64,000 nt of DNA, taken from assembly GCA_022457065.1 (NCBI GenBank), contig JAJGBQ010000002.1, positions 992,001-1,056,000 on the forward strand, read 5' to 3'. Position numbers and translations under genes: made by a program. This document shows positions 55,515 to 64,000 of the stretch, piece by piece. The notes beneath the pieces were generated by a model. It did no database searches. It was given only the letters and a program-made list of their open reading frames with translations, and was not told the DNA's origin. The DNA is from Curvularia sp. ZM96 (Eukaryota > Ascomycota > Dothideomycetes > Pleosporales > Pleosporaceae). The stretch's first letter is position 1; every line of letters starts with the position of its first letter.

Positions 55515-55742
55515 ATGTACAACAACAGCAGCAGTTACAAGTACCCAACCAATCGCTATGGGGCGCCGGGTACTGGTACAAACCCTGGTTATCGCCAGCG
55601 GCCAGAACGCCCACAAGTATGGCGATGGATCTGCTGCAGGTGTGGTGGTGACAACAGTTACCAGACGGATAAGGGATGTGCTACTTGCTGCAACCACTGG
55701 CGTGATAACACTTGTACACTGTACGACGCAAATGCTCGATAA
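55515..55742 (+). CDS. Small Cys-rich protein with a zinc-ribbon-like module (B)
   Basis: 75 aa, single exon, function unknown. The N-terminus is Tyr/Asn/Gly/Pro-rich; the module is WIC40C41RC43GG...C55ATC58C59NH61WRDNTC67. The first two pairs have the same spacing as protein A (Cx2C-x11-Cx2C) followed by an NH dipeptide. The last Cys of protein A is Tyr70 here, so the final ligand pair is incomplete. Two extra cysteines (C41, C59) adjoin ligands. Same strand as A, 1.25 kb away, suggesting an old duplication that diverged. Confidence 0.7.
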   Translation: MYNNSSSYKYPTNRYGAPGTGTNPGYRQRPERPQVWRWICCRCGGDNSYQTDKGCATCCNHWRDNTCTLYDANAR

Positions 55743-57097
55743 AGCATGCTGGGACGTACTCTTCGGGAACGCTCTTGGAATGTTTGAGATGCTGTAAGTA
55801 TTTAGAAAGTTTTGTTGTGTGCAAAATATCTAACAGTGATAGGTATAAATGCAGCGGACGCGATACAGGGGTGAAGGGGGATCTACAGTGTTCTTATTGG
55901 TTGGCTGGTGTTTTCGGTAGGGGTCTGGTTGGTCGGCGTTATCGGTAGATGGTTCCATTTCTCTTTCGGGCGTTTTCCGAGCTTGCTGTTCGAGTGTGTT
56001 GTTTTAAATACCCTGGGGTTATTGTATGACCTAGAGCTTCCAAATGAGATTTCTTATTCCTATAGTGTTTGTGTCATGTCCTTCCAACAATCATTCTGCG
56101 TGTAACATGTTTAAAAGTATTGTTTCCTCTGCATACTATACTCTTCGAGTTCTACTTCGGTGAGTGATACGTATTCTGTTACCTTGTGTTCACCGTATGA
56201 CTTTCCGAGTAAACATGCCTCGAGATAGTCAAGCCCGCCATGCCTTGACTAGTGAATATGGGCGACTGCTTGGCTGGAAAAGATTAGTTTGTTTCGATGC
56301 GATACTATTTCCTTAGCTGGATCCTGCATGGAGTCAAGATTCAGACGGTCAGATGAAGTGAGGTTGGATTAATGCCTTGGAATGCCTCTACTGCGCCGCA
56401 ATGTCAGCCACACCGGCAATTCTACGCAGGTCCTTGTTCACCGGCTGAAGAAGCAAGATACGGGTATCGGTAGATCATCCGCTCAGAGTATAAGTGGAAA
56501 GTGACTCTGGTGCAAGGCTTTTGTGCCGGTGTGTGATGATGGATGCCTGGATACCTACGTTCTGAAGTTGCATAGCCACAACCTCTGCTGCGCACACCAG
56601 CCTCATTTCACATGATGATCAAGTTCGATGGTTGTTGAAGTAACTCGGTCTAAAACTTGGTTGTGGCAGAGATTAGGATCCTTCATGATACAACAAGATA
56701 TGAATGTGCTGCAAGAGGAGCGGTAGAACTACCTTAAGGGAAATCGCGGCATGTGTACGGGAGACCTTAAGTAGAATAAAGCAATTACGATCCAACGACA
56801 CCCCTGACACCCACAACATCTCGGCATCGATACCACAATTGAACGTGGACCCGATGGGCCAGCCGATGCGGACTTGGCAACTGCCGGCCGAACATAAGCG
56901 TGGAGTACAGAAGCGGGGTATATTGCCGCGCTTTCTTGGGCGCCCTTTGCAGGAGTACATATTCATGAAGCACATGGCTTTGTAATGTCCGCATTTGTAA
57001 GACATGGCTGACGACATATGTTCGAACTAATAGTCTAGTCTTGGCTTCTGCTCTTCTTTGCCCGCGGTTGTCATCATTGAACTGCTCACACATCTAG
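55743..57097. other. Region downstream of gene B and upstream of the arrestin gene
   Basis: No firmly supported gene. A minus ORF (56673-57017, 114 codons) has several cysteines but no consistent motif. The end near 57097 is the promoter of the arrestin-fold gene. Confidence 0.45.
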
Positions 57098-58471
57098 ATG
57101 GCAACTTCGTTAGCGAGTCACACCCAGCAACCGCGTGCACTTTACAGCTACGTGGTTCAACCGCAGTTGTACAGCGACCATCATCACCCGGACCGGCAAA
57201 ATACACCTGAAGGACCCATCTCCATTGCGTTTTCCAGATCGAGCCGACGGAGCATTCACACCAACAACGACCTTGTCAAAGGAGTCGTCCACGTCAAGGC
57301 ACGTCTGCAAATCAAACGCGTCACGATTGAGTTCATTGGCAAGACAACATGTCGCCTTTCCAATGACCGCAACCCGGCCAATCCACATGTTGCTGAAATC
57401 GAACTATTCCGCCACGAGAAGACACTGTCGAAGATCCAAACACCCAGTCCAACATGTCCGCCTTCACGTGTAGAGTATCCGTTTGAATTCCGGTTCCCAG
57501 AGGCGGTCGAGGCAAACCCCATGCTACAAAACGAAGCAACATTCAAGCCGGACAGACTCTTTGAACACGAAAGCGGACATCAGCTTCCACCATCCCTTTG
57601 GCTGAACGAAAACGACATCTGCAACGAGTACTTTCTCCGGGCGGAATATGTCGCCGAGCAGACGTCCTTCACTCTGAATCCGGTGGTTGTACATCAGCTA
57701 CGCTTCAGCCCTTCGGTACCAGAGCTCGATGTACCCAGCCCACTGCCTCTGCTGTCTGCACCGCCCATACGGTTTGAGCGAAAGTCTCGGCCGTCGACAC
57801 CAGACCTTACCAAGGAGCGGCGCGCGTCATTGAAACGGCTGACGACGGGTCTGCGCGGCGGAGGAGACAAGCCAGAAGATTCGTCTGCGACGTCGCTCCT
57901 TGTGCTGCGTGCCCCGGCCCAATACCGCGTGGGCGCCAGCACAGCGCTCAAGATCTCGCTACAAGCTACCTTGAGCGACGGATACGAGCAACCGGCACCC
58001 GTCTTCCTCCGCGGCATCCGTGCACAAGTCAGCGCTCACTTCCACTACCGGGTTCCGCTTGCATCCGCCTCCGACGGCGAAGTCCGCGACGAGAGCATCG
58101 AGAAATTCGACCTCTTCAACCAGCGCTACAGCAAGCCTGGGATAGAAATCACACAGGACACTGTCCTTGATGGGTTTCAAATCAATAGCATTGTGCCCCC
58201 GACTTTCAAAACATACGCTGTCGCGCTTCACTACGACGTCAAGTACAACCTGCTGCTGGAATGTGCGGGCAAGGAGTCGGAGCACGAGGTCGAAATGAAG
58301 GATGTGCTGATTGAGCCTATGACGAGACCTGGTGGTCACTTGGGACCGCCAGAGGAGCCGCCGCCGCCGTTGAGAGTGGGGGAGCATGATGTCGCTCAGG
58401 AACTGATGCGGCAGGGCGGAGCGAGCGGACAGGTAGCGGCGCAGCTTCCACCTCCTGCATATCAAAGATGA
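57098..58471 (+). CDS. Arrestin-fold protein (fungal alpha-arrestin-like)
   Basis: Single exon, 457 aa. The N-terminal arrestin domain (about 37-215) has GPISIAFSRSSRRSIHTNND, VKGVVHVKARLQIKRVTIEF and FIGKTTCRL, the strand-turn-strand pattern of arrestin_N, followed by YPFEFRFPEAVEANPML. Middle segment PSTPDLTKERRASLKRLTTG is basic and Ser/Thr-rich, a possible phosphorylation region. The second half (about 260-400) again reads as beta strands (APAQYRVGASTALKISLQAT, FKTYAVALHYDVKYNLLLEC). The C-terminus is Pro-rich (PPEEPPPPLR, QLPPPAYQR); PPAY is a PPxY-type motif that could bind a Rsp5-class ubiquitin ligase WW domain. The partner transporter or receptor is unknown. Confidence 0.82.
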   Translation: MATSLASHTQQPRALYSYVVQPQLYSDHHHPDRQNTPEGPISIAFSRSSRRSIHTNNDLVKGVVHVKARLQIKRVTIEFIGKTTCRLSNDRNPANPHVAEIELFRHEKTLSKIQTPSPTCPPSRVEYPFEFRFPEAVEANPMLQNEATFKPDRLFEHESGHQLPPSLWLNENDICNEYFLRAEYVAEQTSFTLNPVVVHQLRFSPSVPELDVPSPLPLLSAPPIRFERKSRPSTPDLTKERRASLKRLTTGLRGGGDKPEDSSATSLLVLRAPAQYRVGASTALKISLQATLSDGYEQPAPVFLRGIRAQVSAHFHYRVPLASASDGEVRDESIEKFDLFNQRYSKPGIEITQDTVLDGFQINSIVPPTFKTYAVALHYDVKYNLLLECAGKESEHEVEMKDVLIEPMTRPGGHLGPPEEPPPPLRVGEHDVAQELMRQGGASGQVAAQLPPPAYQR

Positions 58472-58858
58472 GTTGCGAGAAAAATTTGTGCTTGTAGACT
58501 ATATAAAAGCTCTAGGGCGTGTAGAACAGGTGTGGTTACTGTACTGTAGGTCTGCTGTCGTCTGCCACCTTCATCTGCTGTGTTTGTGTTGAATATGTAA
58601 CAAGCACATATCTTACTACATTCTACACTCTTAAATAGATCGATTCATGATGAGTTTGATGAATTGGACAAGGGAGTAAAGATTAAGAGGCATGAACCTA
58701 ACCCTATATCTCACGCCTTTGTGAAACATGAATAAAAACCATTCTAACTGACCAGCTTGGGGTATCCTCCCATGGTGCCAAGAATCGCGAAGAAGTCCAA
58801 AAAACAACGTATTGTGATGCAATCAGAAAACCACCCAGTCTAACAAATAATAATTTCC
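58472..58858. other. Convergent 3' region
   Basis: 387 bp between the stops of the arrestin-fold and annexin genes; AT-rich, no gene. Confidence 0.5.
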
Positions 58859-60350
58859 TCAAGGCTTCACACAAGCCACCATCAGCCTTTCATAGTCACC
58901 GCGTGTTTCTCCCTCTATCCTCTTAACGAGGTCCTTCTTGTAGATTTGCTTGTACGCGGCACTGACTGCGTTCATGAAGTTCCTGTCCCAGTGGCAGCGG
59001 ACGACGCGCTGTACAAGCAACTCATCTTTTGTGCCCAAGCCAGCCATGGATTCTTCAAGACGGACGGCTTCGGCTTCGGGCCGGTTGACAGCACGGCGGA
59101 CCAGAAGTCGGAGTGCATCCTCCATGTGACCTGAAAACGTGGATTTCAACACGCCGTCGAGAGACTTGTGGAATCGCTGTTGGTAGGCTTGTGAGATGGC
59201 TCTGAGCTGGGCATCGTTCTTGCTGGTAAGAATCTGGCAGACCTGGGCCGCGTTCTTGCCGACGAAGCCTCCTATGCCTGCCTGTAGGTCTGTCACAGCC
59301 TGCTCAATCTCTTGAGGGATGACAGGATGCGAGTCTTCCGCACGACGGGCGGAGATGATCATGTCGTACATTTGCTCGGTGCCAGCGCTGAGATCGCCCT
59401 GGAGATCTTTTTGTAGCGACCGCTTGAAGAGCTCCTGGTACTTTTGCTTGATGGCGTTGATGTCGGCGTTACTGCGGCCGATAAGAATATCGTCCAGAAC
59501 CACTTCCTTGGTGCCCATGCCCTTCATGGCTTCCATGAGGTTGTAACAGTCAGCCACCAAGGGCCCTCGAGCAATCTCAACCAAGCCCCTTGCAAAGTAT
59601 CCACTTGTCTCCTTCTCTAGATCTTGAATCAAATTGCGCATTAAGCGCTGTTCGTATTGTGCACGGATAGTTCCAATCTGGATAGGGTCCTTCTTGGCCA
59701 GGATGCTGATCAGGGCCTTCTCATCGGTGCCAAAGCCCTTCATGGCTTTACGGATAGCTTCGACATCCCTCATCACATCAATGTTGGCTGTTTGCTGGCC
59801 GTAGCCAAGAGACGGCTGGGTTGGTGGGCCACCATAACCTGGCTGGGGTGCTCCATATTGGCCAGGTGGTGGTGGAGCTCCATGCTGGCCTGGCGGTGGT
59901 GCTCCATACTGTCCTTGGGGCGGCGGTGCGCCATACTGGCCTGGTGGTGGTTGTTGGTACGGCCCTGGGGGAGGAGCATAACCTTGGGGTGGGGGCGGGG
60001 CGCCATATTGGCCTGGAGGTGGTGCGCCGTACTGGTTTGGTGGTGGAGCGCCGTACTGGCCGTGAGGTGGCTGCTGGCCGTAACCTTGCTGAGGCGGATA
60101 TCCGCCGTACTGTTGTTGATACTGCATTGGGGGTTGTTGATAACCTTGTGGAGGGGGTGGCTGATACTGCTGTTGACCGTAACCTTGGGGAGGAGGGGGT
60201 TCTGTGAGATATTAGTATCGAGTCGGGACAGCGCCAAGCGGTACCATGGGATGAAGCCTATAAAGCTGATCGGGCTGTACAGTGAGACTGTGACGACTTA
60301 CGGCCTTGGTATTGCGGATAGCCACCGGGCTGTTGGTTGTAGTACGACAT
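58859..60350 (-). CDS. Annexin with Pro/Gln/Gly/Tyr-rich N-terminal tail
   Basis: Calcium-dependent phospholipid-binding protein. Minus-strand exons 60350-60302 and 60201-58859 give 463 aa. The tail (about 1-155) is tandem QYGAPPP-type repeats like annexin A7/A11 and Dictyostelium annexin. Four annexin repeats follow from about residue 157. Type II calcium loops G-x-GT are visible in repeat 1 (GFGTDE), repeat 2 (GMGTKE) and repeat 4 (GLGTKD), whereas repeat 3 has a degenerate GIGGFVG. ALISILAKKDPIQIGTIRAQ and MKGMGTKEVVLDDILIGRS are typical. Such tails phase-separate or bind ALG-2/Sec proteins in animals; in fungi the role is unclear. Confidence 0.95.
59810..60115. repeat. Coding minisatellite in the annexin tail
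   Basis: Imperfect repeats of about 24-30 bp encoding QYGAPPP variants. Units differ mainly by GGT/GGC and CCA/CCG changes, so length polymorphism between strains is likely. Confidence 0.8.
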
Positions 60351-61623
60351 GGCTGGCTGGGTTCTGAACAGTGCAGCGCTAGGAATGCGGAAAAAGAGGA
60401 GATCGGCACGCGCAAGCCAGAGGGAGGTCGGTATGGACAATAAGAGGGGAAGTCTTGTTGCTGGGCGCTTATGGTGGCTGAGTAGAGCTCAGCATTTGCA
60501 AATGGTGGGGTGGGTCAAGCGAAATGCGTCATGGTAGGTGTAGCGGCCACGTCGTTGGTAAGGCAGCAGTGCCCAATACCAAAAGCACCTTTGAGCGCTA
60601 CACCTGACCGTGGCTGCGGGTGGCTGCCTCGTGGCGGCGTGGCGATGCAATCAGCATCAGCAGCACAGCCTCGCATTCGCGACGCTAAGAATGCGAACTC
60701 GTGGACAGATGTCGGACTGGGTTCGGCGACGAGTAGCAGACCGGTGCCTAAGGGAACCTGACCGCAGTTCAGGTGCGCTTTATGAGCAGATATTGCGCGG
60801 GTGTTGCTACCACGGAAGAGCAATTGTCTGTGTTGCCTAGAAAGGTAGTTGTGAAAGCAACTCACAGAAACCTGTCATGCTAACGCAAACGTATCCTAGG
60901 CCAAGCTTCGCTCACGGTTCCCCGGCATACTCTAGAAACGATCGGCGAGTTCGAGGATGCCCTCGGCCAACAACGTGCGTTTCCTGCACACCATCCAACC
61001 GTCGCCAACGTCAGGAACCCTGACAATGGCCCTGGGCAACATTCGGCTAGAGCAGTGACATCATAAACTGACCTTCTGATTGCCCCTCAGGTTTCCGCCA
61101 TTCCCACGTTTGCGTTCATAGAGCAGCGCTTGGCAACCTACTGAATCGCAGAAAGAAACTCCATTCGATGGGAAGCCTCCCCCGCAATCTGCTAACCGTT
61201 CGCGTACGGTTCAACCCCGTTACACATATGCACCGGTGAAGCACGGGTGATGGCGAATTCATTCCACGTGAGGCTTGTCTGAGGAGAAGTAGCTAGTTAT
61301 AAGTATGCATTGAGACTCTGTGGGGATTACAATGGCAGATACAACCTTGTCGAAACGAATCTGTTCTTCACATTGCCGTCATTCTACGCCTTACCCCTAC
61401 CCCTGGACTAAACGAAACGCATCAACACCAGCCGCATACGCCATCCAGCCTTGCCGATCCGCAGACCTTCGAAAACAGGGCCAAAAGCACAAGGAGCGTT
61501 CCCGTGTTCCCAGACTATCGGGGCAATAACGGCCCCCCAGATATAAACGCCCACCGGCGGGCCGTGTCTCACGCACACAACCCACATCTCGAATCCAACA
61601 GTGTCTGAACTATTTTCTTCACT
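60351..61623. other. Divergent upstream region of annexin and P/Q-rich gene
   Basis: No supported gene. ORFs up to 116 codons overlap on both strands and are not protein-like. Confidence 0.5.
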
Positions 61624-62295
61624 ATGTCGTCTTACGACTCCAACGCATCGGGCTACCTACACGGACAATACCACCAGCCATACCAAGCACCGCCGTACCC
61701 CACCACACCACAGCCTCCTTCGTCCTCAGCCCCAAGCTACTTTCCCCAATCGACGCAACACCAGCAACAACAACAACAAATGTACTCATCGTCACCAACC
61801 TACACGCACAGCGGCCTAGCCCACCACCATTCCTACCAGCCCCAGCAGCAACAACCACCGCACCACCGCCCCCGTCCCCGCACCTACTCCACCTCCTCAG
61901 CAACCTACCCTACGCAACCACCCAGCCAACAACGACCTCAACACCAACCCATCCCCATCCCCATCCACCAGCCCCACGCCCACCAACCCTTCCAACACCC
62001 GTCCTCGTACCCCCCTCCCTCGGGCTACGTGCCCCACGCCCCCATGCACCGCCGCTCGACTTCCGACTACAGCGCGAGTCCGCACGACGACGGATCTGGT
62101 AGCAGCGGCGACGAGAATAATAACAATAGCAAGTACTCTGATCGCCATGGACAGTTGGATTCCGACACAGAGCGCGAGTATGAGCGGCGATATGCGAGGG
62201 AGCGGCGGATGGAGAGGAGGCCGACGCTGGGGGGAAGTTTGCTGAGTGTGTTGGATACGGTGGGGAAGGCGTTTGGGGGGTCCGGGAGGCATTGA
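61624..62295 (+). CDS. P/Q/H/S-rich protein of unknown function
   Basis: Single exon, 223 aa. Residues 1-165 are low-complexity (Gln/Pro/Ser/Tyr/His, with a Q6 run). A charged segment DSDTEREYERRYARERRMER precedes a C-terminal amphipathic stretch RPTLGGSLLSVLDTVGKAFG that is the only part likely to fold or bind. I recognise no domain. The continuous frame from an ATG in a clean context and a non-repetitive C-terminus support it as a real gene; function unknown. Confidence 0.65.
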   Translation: MSSYDSNASGYLHGQYHQPYQAPPYPTTPQPPSSSAPSYFPQSTQHQQQQQQMYSSSPTYTHSGLAHHHSYQPQQQQPPHHRPRPRTYSTSSATYPTQPPSQQRPQHQPIPIPIHQPHAHQPFQHPSSYPPPSGYVPHAPMHRRSTSDYSASPHDDGSGSSGDENNNNSKYSDRHGQLDSDTEREYERRYARERRMERRPTLGGSLLSVLDTVGKAFGGSGRH

Positions 62296-63091
62296 GTAGG
62301 TGGGAAAGGAAGATGTGGTGGTTGTTAGGATGGATGGATGAAAGTTGCCATGTTTTGGATTCCATCGTTTGTGATACCCCTGTTGGCGTTGGTTTCCTTG
62401 TCTCTTATCTTTTTTTTTATTCCAAGTTTGTATCTTGAGAATGTATGTTGTAGTATATTATGATACTCCGATGCCTCACGTTAGCTGCGTGTGAATGATA
62501 TACTTCTCAATGTCACTTTTCAAATGTCGGAAAAACAAGATATGCTGGTCTAAAACGCTGTATTCTGAACGTCGTCTCAATTGCGTCTTCTAAAGACACG
62601 TGGCTGAAGATATGAAATAGCCCCTTCGTATGCTGATTTACAATGAATAAGAAACCCCAAAGGCCATAGTTGTATTCGAGCTTCAGCGCTTGAAGCCGAT
62701 TGATAAAAGCATCGTCGTACGTCACACAGGTCGCCACCAAGCGACTGGTGTACATACCATTTGCGCTTTCCGCTTTTCCAGTGTCTATCCTTCCATATTC
62801 CTACTCTCTACACAAAGGAGCAAGTCGGATATTCAAACACCGAGAAACAAGAAGAGAAGAAAAAAGTCGGCCCGCACCACGTTCTGGTCTGCGCAAATGT
62901 CCGGAATGTCGCCGTCCCACGAATGGAGCGTCAAAGAGGGTCCAAGTCCGGCAGCGCGAAATGCTTACTTGCAGACTACTTCGGCGCCATGCAGTCTGCG
63001 GCATGCACACAGCTGGTATGCCTAGGACGGTTGGCGGGGCGGCATGGGTGATGGTTGGAGGAGAGAAGAAAGAAAAAGGCCGAAAGACGCC
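62296..63091. other. Convergent region before OCH1
   Basis: No firmly supported gene. A minus ORF (62513-62755, 80 codons, ends VFPTFEK) cannot be assigned. The rest should be 3'UTRs. Confidence 0.45.
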
Positions 63092-64000
63092 TTAGTTGAA
63101 AATTTCACCAATGTGCCGCAGGTTCTCGGGCTTCCATGTGCCTGTTGATTCGTTAGCTCTCGATATCAATAGAAAGAAAAAAACGCGGTGATGCAGCATG
63201 GCATGGATCGCCAAGAGCACCGTTCGCCAGGTCGCCATTCGTATTAAGTCCCATCTAGTAAGCTTCGGATGACAGCAAGTTCCCAAAAAGGGACCGCTGA
63301 GATTAACAGCAAATCAAACGCGTCGCCACGGATCTTGTGGCCACGTTGATTAAGCATAAATCTAGCGGGCGTGCCTTTAAGAGAAACGAAAAGAGGAAAG
63401 TAATGGCCAGGCATAGCTGCTCTTCCAGAACGAGAGTGGGGACACAATCAACTTATTAATAGTGCATTGCAGGGCTCTGATAACAAATGCCCAAACTAAG
63501 ACGGTTGTTTCTTACCTTCAAAGCTGTGCTTGACGAACGCCATTGGGTCGTCGTCTTCGCCAGCGCCCATGGTCTTGATACCAGGACTGAAGCTGGTAAT
63601 GGGAAGGACAATGACATCGCCAACCTTCTTGGGCGCCTTCATTCCGGTAAAGTTTTCCCATGTGATGTTGCCCTTGCTGGTGCTCATGTCGAAGTAATCG
63701 GGGTTGTTGAAATACGCGAAGATGGTGTCTGTCCATACGGCGGGGCCGGTGAACTCGATTATGCCCTTGTGGTCGCTGGAGAGACTGCCAGCACGCTTGC
63801 GCTTCAGTGTCTCCTCGGTGATTCTGGCTACCACGTCGACGAGAACGGGGTGGCCGGGCTTGGATTGAATGGTCCATTGGCAGAATTGAATGCGGCGGGA
63901 GTACCAATCGGCCCAGTCTGGACGATCCGGGTCTGCCTCGATGCCAATGACCATGCCGTACGTGTTGGCAGGAACATCCGAGGGGATCCATTCAAACGCG
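63092..64000 (-). CDS. OCH1: OCH1-type initiation-specific alpha-1,6-mannosyltransferase, C-terminal part (runs off window)
   Basis: Golgi type II membrane glycosyltransferase (GT32) that starts the outer chain of N-glycans. Only the C-terminal half is in the window: minus-strand exon 64000 (open) to 63516, then 63141-63092. Visible blocks: FEWIPSDVPANTYGMVIGIE, WYSRRIQFCQWTIQSKPGHP, TGPAVWTDTIF, NFTGMKAPKKVGDVIVLPIT, SFSPGIKTMGAGEDDDP and FVKHSFEGTWKPENLRHIGE, in the order seen in Och1. The DxD-bearing segment and N-terminal anchor lie beyond 64000. The last intron is 374 bp, long for this window; keeping it would end the protein at GKKQPS. The splice restores the conserved TWKPE block. Confidence 0.9.

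Noticed and set aside
56673..57017. 114-codon minus ORF with six clustered cysteines, possible third small Cys-rich gene
   Set aside because: Cys spacing differs from proteins A and B, there is no W-x-C-x2-C start, and the second half is not protein-like.
61195..61240. T-arm-like GGTTCAACCCC, possible tRNA
   Set aside because: Only a 4-bp stem forms and no D-arm, anticodon arm or acceptor stem can be drawn around it.
62513..62755. 80-codon minus ORF
   Set aside because: No recognisable motif and no support beyond an open frame; may be 3'UTR.

Overview
The window looks like nuclear DNA of a filamentous ascomycete, most likely a Dothideomycete of the Pleosporales type. This is inferred from short GT-AG introns (mostly 45-110 bp) with CTGAC/CTAAC branch sites, the fungal gene set (Zn2Cys6 regulator, SHO1, GH76 wall enzyme, OCH1, PFA5, PROPPIN, RTA1), a small secreted Cys-rich protein, and gene-poor AT-rich stretches with decayed coding relics. 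I recognise no rRNA gene, no complete tRNA gene and no CRISPR array. All functions are read from motifs; no database search was made.

Layout. 0.9-5.5 kb: a Zn2Cys6 regulator, an FSH1-type serine hydrolase (minus) and an RTA1-type membrane protein (plus) whose shared upstream region carries a CRE palindrome. 5.5-8 kb: gene-free, with a 149-bp hAT-like MITE, a heptamer array and a B-box-like sequence. 8-9.6 kb: a PQ-loop membrane protein gene (minus) split into 13 exons, several of only 11-18 nt. 9.6-13.8 kb: no supported gene. 13.8-17.5 kb: a Cdc11-class septin (minus) divergent from an Hsv2/Atg18-family PROPPIN (plus). 18.2-28.2 kb: a dense housekeeping block with a DFG5/DCW1 GPI-anchored mannanase, the methylcrotonyl-CoA carboxylase beta subunit, NAD(P)HX epimerase, mitochondrial ribosomal protein bS16m, an AAAP amino-acid transporter and a putative dynactin p24/RO-3 subunit. 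29.8-30.8 kb: the SHO1 osmosensor.

31-45 kb is gene-poor. It holds a 180-aa Kex2-type secreted Cys/Trp-rich protein, a broken FAD-oxidoreductase relic, an OsmC-family protein, an AT-rich island (about 35.3-37.1 kb) and about 8 kb with no supportable gene. 45-46.6 kb is a TALE homeobox regulator with a probable 5'UTR intron. 50.2-51.5 kb is a PFA5-type palmitoyltransferase with a DHYC core. 54-55.7 kb carries two tiny proteins with the same Cys spacing, the most interesting uncharacterised pair here. 57-64 kb holds an arrestin-fold protein, an annexin with a repeat-rich tail, a P/Q-rich protein of unknown function and the 3' end of an OCH1-type mannosyltransferase that runs off the window.

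The genes do not form one pathway or a secondary-metabolite cluster. Several share wall, stress or morphogenesis themes (SHO1, DFG5/DCW1, OCH1, septin), but that is ordinary for a fungal chromosome. Divergent pairs with short shared promoters are frequent (septin/PROPPIN, NNR/bS16m, transporter/RO-3, FSH1/RTA1).
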